This document shows, in pieces, positions 33,334 through 41,442 of a stretch of DNA of 41,490 bases. Position 1 is the first letter of the stretch; each line of letters begins with the position of its first letter. Position numbers and translations under genes: made by a program. The notes under the pieces are model-generated. The model was not told where the DNA came from. It worked only from the letters and a program-made list of their open reading frames with translations, and did no database searches. The stretch is from NCBI GenBank assembly GCA_934409175.1, contig CAKRVX010000009.1, forward strand, positions 1 to 41,490, in the 5' to 3' direction. Source of the stretch: an uncultured Blautia sp. (GTDB lineage: Bacteria > Bacillota > Clostridia > Lachnospirales > Lachnospiraceae).

Positions 33334-34389
33334 ATGAAAATGAAGCTGGAAAAAAACTGTGCCCTGCTGGTTATCGATATTCAGCAGGAAGACTTCATGG
33401 AAATGAATGAAAGCAACATGGAAGATCCAAGATGGAATGTGATCCGAAATGGAAAACGTGTTCTGGATGTATTCCGGGCAAAGAAACTGCCTGTGATTCA
33501 GATAAAAGAGTGTCATCGCCCGGACATGGTGGATTTTGGAAGAGAGTTAGACGGTTCGGAAGGAATCCATTGTGTTGAGAACCGTCCGGAAAACGACTAT
33601 GCAAAGCTGACATACCCGATTGAAGGAGAATACCTGATTTCAAAGCGTCGGTACAGTGCATTCTTTGCTACAGATTTGGAGATTCTGCTCAAAGGTCTTG
33701 GGGTTGATACCCTTTATATGATTGGCGGTCTGACAGATGTATGCATTCATTATACAGCAGTGGATGCCCATCAGAACGATTATCATATCCATGTTGTTAC
33801 AGATGCCGTGGCAGGCTCCAGTAAGGAAGCACATGATGGGGCTTTGAGAGCGATATACTATTTACAGCATGATGCACTCATTACAACAGCAGATGTGGAA
33901 GCCTCTTTAAATGACGAAACGAAATCGGAAGATGAAACTTTTATGCGCGAGGCAATCCGTCTTTCCAGACTTGCTGTAGAACATGGTAATGAGCCGTTTG
34001 GTGCAGTATTGGTAAAGGATGAAAAGATTGTGTTCAGCAACGAAAACCAGATTTATACGAAACATGATCCAACATTCCACGGAGAAGCAGGTCTCATCAG
34101 AGAATTCTGTGCACAGACTGCCATTACAGATCTGCACGAATACACCCTTTATTCCAGCTGCGAACCATGCTTCATGTGTAGTGGAGCAATGGTTTGGGTG
34201 AAACTGGGACGACTGGTGTATGGTGCAAGCAATATGGAACTGGAGGCTATCCTGGGCAATAAAGGTTGTAATTGCTCTGCCATGGTGTTTGAGAACTCTT
34301 TCTGGCAGCCACAGGTTACCGGAGGCGTTCTTCGTGAGGAGTCCCTGGAAATTCTGAACAAATATTTTGCTGCTCATCAAAAAGGTTAA
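33334..34389 (+). CDS. Fusion of isochorismatase-like hydrolase and nucleoside deaminase-like domain
   Basis: This is a 351-residue two-domain protein. Residues 5-190 form a cysteine hydrolase of the isochorismatase/nicotinamidase type, with the triad D15 (VIDIQ), K104 (ISKRRYSAF) and C137 (LTDVCIHYT). Residues 200-345 form a cytidine/guanine-deaminase-like zinc domain with H249-G-E251 and PCFMC (C279, C282). The two activities suggest stepwise breakdown of a nitrogen compound, for example base deamination plus amide hydrolysis, but the substrate is not evident. A weak AAAGGAA site fits either Met1 or Met3. It is followed by a permease gene. Confidence 0.9.
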   Translation: MKMKLEKNCALLVIDIQQEDFMEMNESNMEDPRWNVIRNGKRVLDVFRAKKLPVIQIKECHRPDMVDFGRELDGSEGIHCVENRPENDYAKLTYPIEGEYLISKRRYSAFFATDLEILLKGLGVDTLYMIGGLTDVCIHYTAVDAHQNDYHIHVVTDAVAGSSKEAHDGALRAIYYLQHDALITTADVEASLNDETKSEDETFMREAIRLSRLAVEHGNEPFGAVLVKDEKIVFSNENQIYTKHDPTFHGEAGLIREFCAQTAITDLHEYTLYSSCEPCFMCSGAMVWVKLGRLVYGASNMELEAILGNKGCNCSAMVFENSFWQPQVTGGVLREESLEILNKYFAAHQKG

Positions 34390-34647
34390 ATAATCATCCG
34401 TTATGGCATAAATTGCATTCAAACTGGCACCATATATCATTCAATGAGAACTTTATCAAAGCTATAATGTCATTATCAATAAAAAAATCAGACGGAGGGA
34501 TTAATTTTTGGCATGAGCAAATGAAGTCTGCAAAGGAAATTAAAGAACGAAGATACCACTTTCCAGAAGCAATTAAATCATACGAGAGAACTGATTGCAA
34601 AAAATGATGAAAAGTCAGAAAATAGCACTTTACCACGTTAATTTATG
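34390..34647. other. Gap without a supported gene
   Basis: Short frames exist, including one that reads FQKQLNHTRELIAKNDE near 34560-34610 and could be the tail of a lost coiled-coil protein. No start, ribosome site or recognisable family supports a gene. Confidence 0.3.
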
Positions 34648-34676
34648 TTGACTCCACAGAATGGGCAGTGTATTAT
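34648..34676 (+). promoter_or_regulatory. Promoter of the YfcC-type permease gene
   Basis: TTGACT (34648-34653) and TATTAT (34671-34676) are 17 bases apart. The predicted start near 34683 leaves a ~30-base leader with a GGGGG ribosome site. Confidence 0.65.
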
Positions 34677-34713
34677 GAATTTATAATTAACTTACATAAA
34701 GGGGGCGCCGTTT

Positions 34714-36120
34714 ATGACTGAAAAGAGAAAAAGAAAACTGGCAATGCCGGACACCCTGATCATTGTAGCATCAGTGGTACTTCTGGTGGCGATTCTCTCA
34801 TGGATCATTCCATCTGGAACTTATGATTATCAGGAAATGAATATCAATGGAAGAATTCGAAATGTAGCCATTGATGGGACTTATCACACCATTGACAAAT
34901 CCGAAGTTACTACTACCGGATTCCTTGGATTTTTCAGTGTACTGTATCGGGGGTGTGTGGAGGCAGCTGATGTAATCTTTATGATTCTTTGCTGCTGTGG
35001 AACCTTTGGAGTTGTGGTAAAAACTGGTGCCTTCCACGCAGGAATTGGAACTATCCTGAAGAAGCTAAAGGGAAAAGAAATCCTTCTGGTTCCGATCATT
35101 ATGTTGATCTTTGGTCTTGGGGGTTCTGTATTTGGCATGGCAAGTGAGTTCTACGGATTTTATCCGTTGATTGTAGGCCTGGGAGTTGCTCTGGGTTATG
35201 ATGCAATGTTCGGATTTGCCATTATTGCGGTTGGCGAATTTGTTGGATTTATGGGTGCGACGCTGAATCCATATTCTGTAGGAATTGCCCAGACAATTTC
35301 AGGTGTAGAGCTTTATTCCGGTACCGGATATCGTACCATCTGTTTCGTGATCTTCATGGTAATTTCAATTGTCTATGTAATGATGTACGGCAGAAAAATT
35401 AAGAAAAATCCAGGCACATCTGTTGTATTTGGAGAAAAAAATATCCATGCTTTTGACAGAGATGAATTAAATGAGTATAGTTTTACCTTAAAAGATGGTC
35501 TGGTTCTGCTGGATGTGTTAGTTGTACTGGTAGTACTTATGTTTGGCCTGATCAAATGGGGCTGGGATTTTCCACAGCTTTGTGGTCTGTTCCTTCTCAT
35601 GTCCATGATAGCCGCAGCAATCTGTAAATGGTCTCCAAACAAATGGTGCAGCGAGTTCATTGACAGCGCTAAAACTGCTATGTGGGGATGTATTCTGACT
35701 GGTGTTGCTAAAGCTATTACTGTTGTTATGCAGGATGCACAGATTATGGATACGGTTATTTACGGTTTGTCAAATGTACTGAAAAATGCACCCCACGCAG
35801 TTTCCGCACAGGTAATGCTTGTGGTTCAGACACTGATCAACTTCTTTATTCCATCTGCAACAGGTCAGGCTTCTGCAACCATGCCGATTATGGCACAGCT
35901 TGCGGATATCATTGGAGTAAGCAGACAGACAGCAGTTCTTGCTTTTCAGTTTGGTGACGGACTTTCCAATATTTTCTGGCCGACGGCCGACATCGTTATT
36001 ATCTGCGGCCTGGGTGGGATTTCCTTACAGAAATGGTATAAGTGGTTTACACCACTGTTTTTGATATTGTTTGCAACACAGGCAATTCTTTTGGGAATTG
36101 CAACGGGAATTGGATTCTAG
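34714..36120 (+). CDS. YfcC-family (C4-dicarboxylate anaerobic carrier type) permease
   Basis: A 468-residue integral membrane protein with about 11-12 helices. WIIPSGTYDY after helix 1, GGSVFGMASEFYGFYPL in the middle, and NFFIPSATGQASATMPIM near the end are typical of the YfcC/arginine-ornithine-like branch of the DcuC superfamily. The substrate is probably an organic acid, amino acid or peptide; not determined. It has its own promoter. Its stop codon TAG is also the first three bases of the hairpin repeat copy 2, so the element inserted exactly at the gene end. Confidence 0.88.
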   Translation: MTEKRKRKLAMPDTLIIVASVVLLVAILSWIIPSGTYDYQEMNINGRIRNVAIDGTYHTIDKSEVTTTGFLGFFSVLYRGCVEAADVIFMILCCCGTFGVVVKTGAFHAGIGTILKKLKGKEILLVPIIMLIFGLGGSVFGMASEFYGFYPLIVGLGVALGYDAMFGFAIIAVGEFVGFMGATLNPYSVGIAQTISGVELYSGTGYRTICFVIFMVISIVYVMMYGRKIKKNPGTSVVFGEKNIHAFDRDELNEYSFTLKDGLVLLDVLVVLVVLMFGLIKWGWDFPQLCGLFLLMSMIAAAICKWSPNKWCSEFIDSAKTAMWGCILTGVAKAITVVMQDAQIMDTVIYGLSNVLKNAPHAVSAQVMLVVQTLINFFIPSATGQASATMPIMAQLADIIGVSRQTAVLAFQFGDGLSNIFWPTADIVIICGLGGISLQKWYKWFTPLFLILFATQAILLGIATGIGF

Positions 36121-36280
36121 TACACCGAATATTAAATAACCGCCATCTTGACTTGTCTGATTTTTCATATACTGCGTTGTCGTCAATCGCCGTAGCCACC
36201 GCTACGCCTCATTCCTCCGCCTTGCATATGAGAAAATCATCTTGCGTCAATATAGCAGATATTTAATGTTCGCTGTACTA
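36118..36280. repeat. 163-bp hairpin repeat element, copy 2
   Basis: The ends are TAGTACACC and the inverted GCTGTACTA. The arms of ~54 bases (36118-36171 and 36227-36280) pair with each other. The apex (about 36172-36224) carries the same GTAGC-CACC-GCTAC mini-hairpin and CCTCCGCCTTG run as copy 1. The two copies differ almost completely in arm sequence apart from the termini, but both keep pairing. It overlaps the stop codon of the permease gene and could act as its transcription end. Confidence 0.85.
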
Positions 36281-36310
36281 GTAAAAAAAGAAAGTCTTGA
36301 GTAACTGCCT

Positions 36311-36877
36311 ATGGAAAGAAAAGGAAATCTCATCAAACTTACAGATTTATCTTCAGATTTTATTATTGAGCTGAAATATGCCACACCGGATAATTTCACT
36401 GGTGTGCAGGTGTATCAGTCAGCAGAGTGCTGGCTGGATGAGCATACCGCGCAGATTCTGATAAAAGCTAAAGAAATTTTTAAAAAAGACGGCTACCAGG
36501 TAAAAATCTGGGATGCCTATCGTCCAATCCGAGCACAAAAGCGATTCTGGGAGATTATGCCAAACGATGATTTCATCGCCCGTCCGCCGGACATGACGAA
36601 AATTAAGAAATTTCGTCCTACCCATATGAATGGAATGTGCGTAGATGTCACGTTGACGGACAAATATGGTAATGAAATCGAAATGCCTTCCCCGTTTGAC
36701 ACTATGGATGAACGTGCAGCTCTAAACTATGCCGGTCATTCTGAAATCGGCAGAAGAAACGGAGAATATCTGAAAAAAATAATGGAATCCGTAGGATTTC
36801 AGGCATATGAATGTGAATGGTGGCACTTCTACGATGTGTCCACAGAACCTGCACCGTTTTCAGATTATGAGATTTAA
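36311..36877 (+). CDS. D-alanyl-D-alanine dipeptidase-like (VanX/DdpX family)
   Basis: This 188-residue zinc peptidase of family M15D has all catalytic features at VanX-like spacing: R71 (DAYRP), zinc ligands H105 and D112 (THMNGMCVD) and E169 with H172 (ECEWWHF). It cleaves D-Ala-D-Ala dipeptide. No vanH, vanA/B, vanR or vanS gene is nearby, so a role in recycling D-Ala-D-Ala or a related dipeptide fits better than vancomycin resistance. There is no signal peptide, so it is cytoplasmic. The ribosome site is weak. Confidence 0.93.
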   Translation: MERKGNLIKLTDLSSDFIIELKYATPDNFTGVQVYQSAECWLDEHTAQILIKAKEIFKKDGYQVKIWDAYRPIRAQKRFWEIMPNDDFIARPPDMTKIKKFRPTHMNGMCVDVTLTDKYGNEIEMPSPFDTMDERAALNYAGHSEIGRRNGEYLKKIMESVGFQAYECEWWHFYDVSTEPAPFSDYEI

Positions 36878-36971
36878 AAAAATTGAGTATGATCATTTGG
36901 TATTTACAAACTGAATGGTCATAAATTAAATGGTTTTTATTTTATTAGAAGACTGATAAAGAAGAGGTTCT

Positions 36972-37237
36972 TTATCTCTCCCTGGGAGAACAGTCGTAAT
37001 ATTCCAGGAATGTTTTATAAAAATTACCTGGATTACCGTAGTCATGTATATAGAAAATATCTTCAATGGAAAGGGTTGTTGCCTTCAAAAGGCTTCCGGC
37101 TCTTTCCATTCTTTGTTCCATGACGATCTGCGAAAAGAATTTCACCGTTTCTTCTGGCAGCAGAGTGGAGATATAGTTTGAGTAATAAGAAAAATGTTCC
37201 GATAAATGCAAGATGGTGTTGTAAATACATTAACAGT
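36972..37237 (-). pseudogene. AraC-family regulator, DNA-binding-domain scrap
   Basis: An open frame without a good start encodes about 88 residues: HLSEHFSYYSNYISTLL (end of the first helix-turn-helix) and LSIEDIFYIHDYGNPGNFYK with FLEYYDCSPRE (second unit). The rest of the AraC protein is absent upstream. From 37238 to 37438 only an unassignable short frame on the plus strand is present. Confidence 0.6.
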
Positions 37238-37438
37238 AGAAGGGGGCACTCTTGGCAATATGTGTGATAAAAAGACAGTTACCGTATATATTCGTCCACA
37301 GCGTTATACAAAGAAGTCAGGCGTTTTCGCGGAAGTGGAAGGGAGAACCAATATTGCAAATATAGTATATTATATTTACAATAGCCTATATAGATTGATG
37401 AATTTATAGAAAAATCGAAATATAAGGAGGCAGACAAT

Positions 37439-37702
37439 ATGCTGTATATGGTAATAGAAAAGTATAAAGATAAAGAAGCTGTTTATAAAAGATTTCACGA
37501 AAAAGGCCGGATGATGCCAGAAGGTGTAAGCTATGTCAACAGCTGGGTTGCAGAAGATGGAAATACCTGTTACCAGATCAATAAATCTGAGAGTATAGAA
37601 TTATTGCATAAATGGGCTTCAAACTGGAATGATGTTACTGATTTTGAGTTCATCCCTGTAATTAGCAGCCAGGAAATGAGTGAGAAAATGACAAATAAGT
37701 AA
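37439..37702 (+). CDS. DUF3303-like small protein
   Basis: This is an 87-residue protein. MLYMVIEKYKDKEAVYKRF, MMPEGVSYVNSWV, and DVTDFEFIPVISSQE match the layout of DUF3303, a small alpha/beta-barrel-like domain of unknown function. An AAGGAGG site lies 8 bases before the ATG. It stands alone between the AraC scrap and the ketopantoate reductase-type gene. No function is known. Confidence 0.8.
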   Translation: MLYMVIEKYKDKEAVYKRFHEKGRMMPEGVSYVNSWVAEDGNTCYQINKSESIELLHKWASNWNDVTDFEFIPVISSQEMSEKMTNK

Positions 37703-37804
37703 ATAATTCCTGGCTTGTCAAATAAAAATCAGGAATAAAAAGCCAGAAATTACGTTCTGATAAAATATATAAGACATGAAAAATATATGAAGGGGATACA
37801 GAAA

Positions 37805-38761
37805 ATGAAGATAAAAACAGTTGCAGTCCTTGGCGCAGGAGCAGTTGGTTCTTATGTAATATGGGGACTTTCCAGACGGGAAGATATCAGACTGGGAGTT
37901 ATTGCAGAGGGTGAGCGTGCAGAACGAATGAAAAAAGGCTGCATGATTAATGGGGTAACCTATCATCCTGAAGTATGGACTCCACAGGAAGCAAGAGGGA
38001 CAGATCTGCTGGTCGTGGCTTTAAAATATGGAGCGTTGCCAGGTGCCATGGACAGTATCCGTGCGATTACAGGAGAAAATACTACGGTTATGAGCCTTAT
38101 GAATGGCGTGGACAGTGAAGAACTGATTTCTGCTGAAATCGGAGCTTCCCATGTCCTGCATTCACTGATAAAAGTAGCTTCTCATAAAGAGGGAAAAGGA
38201 TACTGCTTTAATCCGGAAACTACGATTGGAATTATTTTCGGAGAACTTTCTGCTCCGTATCAGAGTGAACGTGTACAGGCGATAGAAGAGCTTTTTAAAG
38301 ATACAGGACTGCATTATCGTTTTACGGAATATATCAGAGAGGAAATGTGGAGTAAATTTAGACTGAATGTCTGCAATAATCTGCCGCAGGCAGTCCTTGG
38401 CGCAGGAGTGGGATGTTATCAGGACAGTGTTCATATGAAACACATCAGCAACGGACTCAGACAGGAGCTGGAAGCTATTGCAGCGGCAAAAGGAATTGAT
38501 ATAAGTAAGGCAGATGCATCTTCAAGTCATGGAAGTGCAGTTCCCCCATCTGCGAGATATTCTACACTGCAGGATCTGGATGCAGGACGCCATACAGAGA
38601 TTGATATGTTCTCAGGGGCGCTGGTACGTATGGGAAGAGAACTGGGAATCCCGACACCATACAATGAATATACCTACCACATTATAAAAGCAATAGAAGA
38701 AAAAAATGACGGAAAATTTGACTACAGCAAGGACAGTAGAGAAGTAACTTGTGCAAAGTAA
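37805..38761 (+). CDS. Ketopantoate reductase family oxidoreductase
   Basis: The ATG at 37805 is preferred because the GAAGGGG ribosome site lies 10 bases upstream and inside an alternative longer frame; this gives 318 residues. The N-terminal Rossmann motif is VLGAGAVGSYV. The C-terminal ApbA/PanE domain includes EEMWSKFRLNVCNNLPQAVLG and SMLQDLDAGRHTEID-like sequence (here STLQDLDAGRHTEIDMF) with the conserved Lys and Glu. It may reduce 2-oxopantoate for coenzyme A synthesis, but panB and panC are not adjacent, so another 2-oxo acid is possible. Confidence 0.85.
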   Translation: MKIKTVAVLGAGAVGSYVIWGLSRREDIRLGVIAEGERAERMKKGCMINGVTYHPEVWTPQEARGTDLLVVALKYGALPGAMDSIRAITGENTTVMSLMNGVDSEELISAEIGASHVLHSLIKVASHKEGKGYCFNPETTIGIIFGELSAPYQSERVQAIEELFKDTGLHYRFTEYIREEMWSKFRLNVCNNLPQAVLGAGVGCYQDSVHMKHISNGLRQELEAIAAAKGIDISKADASSSHGSAVPPSARYSTLQDLDAGRHTEIDMFSGALVRMGRELGIPTPYNEYTYHIIKAIEEKNDGKFDYSKDSREVTCAK

Positions 38762-38811
38762 TGTAGCTAACAATAGGCATTACATAAATTGGAAGTATGA
38801 GGAATGATTGA

Positions 38812-38934
38812 TATACCGACAAAAATCTGCCCGAAGGTTATGTTAGGGAAAAGTATTATGAAAGAGAAAGTCTGGAAAAGAGAGAACTTTTTACATTAAA
38901 AATGGAGTATAAAATGTATGAAATAGAAGTATAA
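38812..38934 (+). pseudogene. Possible 3' end of a lost gene
   Basis: A frame without a start codon reads DKNLPEGYVREKYYERESL and ends KMYEIEV at a stop. Composition looks coding, but the family is not recognised. It lies between an in-frame stop and the ogt gene and has no ribosome site. Confidence 0.3.
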
Positions 38935-38960
38935 AATCTGAATTGAGAGGAAGAAAAAAT

Positions 38961-39494
38961 ATGGTATATACTTGTACATATAAAGCAGTGCTTGGTGATA
39001 TTTTACTGGCTGCTGATGAAATCGGAATTACAGGTTTATGGTTTGAGGGACAGAAATATTTTGCAAATACACTTCCTGATGAATATGTCTCACAGGAAAA
39101 TTCCATTTTGACAGAAGCAAAAAAATGGCTGGATATATATTTTTCTGGAGAAGAACCGAAATTTACTCCGCCACTTCATCCAACTGGCTCAGCATTCAGA
39201 CAGGCAGTGTGGCAGATCCTCTTACAGATACCTTATGGTCGGACGATCACATACGGAGAAATCGCCAGACAAATGGCTGAAATGCAGAATACTCCCCATA
39301 TGTCTGCGCAGGCAGTAGGCGGCGCAGTGGGACATAACGAAGTCTCCATTATCATTCCCTGCCATCGTGTAGTTGGAACAAATGGCAGTTTGACAGGATA
39401 TGCGGGTGGAATTGATAAAAAGATTGCACTGCTGAAACTGGAGCATACAGAGATGAGCCATTTATTTGTTCCTAAAAAAGGGACTGCACTGTAG
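38961..39494 (+). CDS. ogt: Methylated-DNA--protein-cysteine methyltransferase
   Basis: The ATG at 38961 has a GAGAGGAAG site and gives 177 residues. The C-terminal domain has the acceptor-cysteine motif IPCHRVVG, preceded by the FRQAVWQILLQIPYGRTITYGEIA helix-turn-helix and Asn-containing GAVGHN. It removes alkyl groups from O6-alkylguanine in a single-use reaction. The nitrilase-NUDIX fusion gene starts 10 bases after its stop, so the two are likely co-transcribed. Confidence 0.95.
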   Translation: MVYTCTYKAVLGDILLAADEIGITGLWFEGQKYFANTLPDEYVSQENSILTEAKKWLDIYFSGEEPKFTPPLHPTGSAFRQAVWQILLQIPYGRTITYGEIARQMAEMQNTPHMSAQAVGGAVGHNEVSIIIPCHRVVGTNGSLTGYAGGIDKKIALLKLEHTEMSHLFVPKKGTAL

Positions 39495-39504
39495 GAGGAA
39501 AAGA

Positions 39505-40959
39505 ATGAAATTAGCACTTGCACAGATGAAAATGGAAAAAGAGATATCAGAGAATCTTAATAAAAGTCTGCAGTATTGTGATATGGCAGAAAATTGTGAT
39601 CTGCTCTTTTTTCCTGAAATACAGTTAACGCCATTTTTTCCACAGTATCACAATAGATGTGTCGATCACTATTGCATGGATATAAACGATGATGCATTAC
39701 AAAGACTGGCACAAAAAGCGAAAGAACATAAGTATTATCTGTCTCCAAATGTGTATCTGGAATCAGACGGAGCCAGATACGATACTTCCTTATGGATCGG
39801 ACCAGATGGAAGAATTCAGGATACTGCAAAAATGGTACATATTGCTCAGAATACAAATTTTTATGAACAGGATTACTATACTCCGTCAGATGACGGATTT
39901 AAAGTATTTCACACGCCATTCGGGAATGTAGGTATTGTCATATGTTTTGACCGTCATATACCGGAAAGTATTCGTTCCTGTGCATTAAAGGGTGCGGATC
40001 TGATCATAGTTCCTACAGCGAATACGAAAGCTGAACCAATGGAAATGTTCGAATGGGAAATGCGTGTTCAGGCAATGCAGAATCAGGTTTTCATTGCAAT
40101 GTGCAACCGTGTTGGCACAGAAGATAAGATGCAGTTTGCCGGTGAGTCTATTGTTATACATCCAGGCGGAGAGGTAATTGCAAAAGCAAATGATCAAGAA
40201 CAATTACTGACATGCGATATCGATTTAAACGAGGTAAAGAAAGTCAGAAACAACATAAACTACTTATCGCTCAGAAGACCTGAGCAGTATGAATCGTTTT
40301 ACCAACTAACATTAAAAGCATTGAGGGCAGAACGAATGGATAAAAACAAACAATGGATTGATTGGATCGTAGAATTACAGAGTCTCGCGCAGGCAGGACT
40401 TACATATGGAAAAGATGTTTATGACAAGGAACGTTATGAACGAATCCGGGATATTTCGGCAGAAATGATAGCTGATATTTCAGACATGCCACTCAAGAAA
40501 GTGAAAGGCCTTTTCTGCAATGAAACAGGATATCAGACACCTAAAATAGACACCCGGGCAGCGATATTCAAAGATGACAAAATCCTGCTGGTCCACGAAA
40601 ACAATGGAACCTGGTCACTTCCGGGAGGGTGGTGTGATGTGAATGTATCTGTGGCAGAAAACACAATAAAAGAAGTCAAAGAAGAAGCAGGACTGGATGT
40701 TTCTGTCAAAAGTGTGATTGCCATTCAGGACAGAGAGAAACATAATCTTCCGATTTATGCGTACAGAGTTTGCAAAATATTCATGCTCTGCTCCGTGACA
40801 GGAGGGGATTTTGAAGAGAATATTGAAACCACAGGTTTCGATTATTTCGCAGAAGACGAACTGCCTGAACTTGCAGGTGAGAAGAACAATGAGGAACAGA
40901 TCAGAATGTGCTTTGATGCGTATCGTGCAGGGGAGAACTGGAAAACATTCTTTGATTGA
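39505..40959 (+). CDS. Nitrilase-type amidohydrolase fused to a NUDIX hydrolase
   Basis: The ATG at 39505 has an AGGAGGAAAAG site, giving 484 residues. Residues 1-270 are a carbon-nitrogen hydrolase domain with the triad E38 (FFPEI), K109 (TAKMVHI) and C147 (VICFDRH). Residues ~285-350 look like the NUDIX N-terminal helical domain, and ~350-480 form a NUDIX domain with GGWCDV and KEVKEEAGL. In the NUDIX box the first Glu of G-x5-E is Val, while the metal-binding KEVKEE core is intact. Proteins of this NUDIX subtype often act on nucleotide sugars or ADP-ribose. The fusion suggests sequential action on one metabolite, which is inference. Confidence 0.9.
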   Translation: MKLALAQMKMEKEISENLNKSLQYCDMAENCDLLFFPEIQLTPFFPQYHNRCVDHYCMDINDDALQRLAQKAKEHKYYLSPNVYLESDGARYDTSLWIGPDGRIQDTAKMVHIAQNTNFYEQDYYTPSDDGFKVFHTPFGNVGIVICFDRHIPESIRSCALKGADLIIVPTANTKAEPMEMFEWEMRVQAMQNQVFIAMCNRVGTEDKMQFAGESIVIHPGGEVIAKANDQEQLLTCDIDLNEVKKVRNNINYLSLRRPEQYESFYQLTLKALRAERMDKNKQWIDWIVELQSLAQAGLTYGKDVYDKERYERIRDISAEMIADISDMPLKKVKGLFCNETGYQTPKIDTRAAIFKDDKILLVHENNGTWSLPGGWCDVNVSVAENTIKEVKEEAGLDVSVKSVIAIQDREKHNLPIYAYRVCKIFMLCSVTGGDFEENIETTGFDYFAEDELPELAGEKNNEEQIRMCFDAYRAGENWKTFFD

Positions 40960-41032
40960 TTGTATAATACACTCTGAAATTTAATAGTGACTTATAAATT
41001 TGCTAATATCTTCCAAAACAGAAGCAAATTGG

Positions 41033-41062
41033 TTAACATGAATATACCAAGTAACTTATAAT
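41033..41062 (+). promoter_or_regulatory. Promoter of the broken flavin-binding protein gene
   Basis: TTAACA (41033-41038) and TATAAT (41057-41062) have an 18-base spacer; a strong GGAGGT ribosome site follows at 41075. Confidence 0.55.
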
Positions 41063-41087
41063 AGAAAGAAATCTGGAGGTATATGCA

Positions 41088-41384
41088 ATGTTAAATGAAT
41101 CAGTGATCAAAGTATTAAAGAATGGTATGTGGGATCTTGCTACATGTGCAGACGGATAACCGAATGTAGTTCCGGTTGCATTTAAAGATGTTACAGATGA
41201 TGGTAAGCTGGTTGTAGGGGATGTTTTTCTTGAGACAACCTTAAAGAATATCAAAGCTAATGATGGAAAAATTGCCATTTCAGCATACGATGCAGAAAAC
41301 CTTGAGGGATATCAGATCAAGGGAACTGCCGAGTATATAACAGAAGGTTATTGGCAGTTAAATATAAATTATAAAATTATATAA
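41088..41384 (+). pseudogene. Pyridoxamine 5'-phosphate oxidase-like protein, disrupted
   Basis: The frame from 41088 reads VLKNGMWDLATCADG, meets TAA at codon 24 (41157-41159), then continues in the same frame with PNVVPVAFKDVTDDGKLVVG and FLETTLKNIKANDGKIAIS. A GAA-to-TAA nonsense change explains this simply. The family-like sequence stops after TAEYITEG (about 41350); the last ~12 residues before the stop are unrelated. The normal family length is 125-140 residues. The 3' loss coincides with the start of a likely IS607-type element. Confidence 0.85.
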
Positions 41385-41442
41385 GCACATGTTGAGTTTT
41401 ATAAGATATTAGGGTAGAATATTATTGAAAGGAGTTGATTCT

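Noticed and set aside
36311..36877. Vancomycin-resistance gene vanX
   Set aside because: Only the dipeptidase is present; without ligase, dehydrogenase and sensor genes a resistance role is not supported.
37206..37409. 67-residue plus-strand frame
   Set aside because: No ribosome site, no recognised family, and it starts inside the AraC remnant; coding potential cannot be supported.
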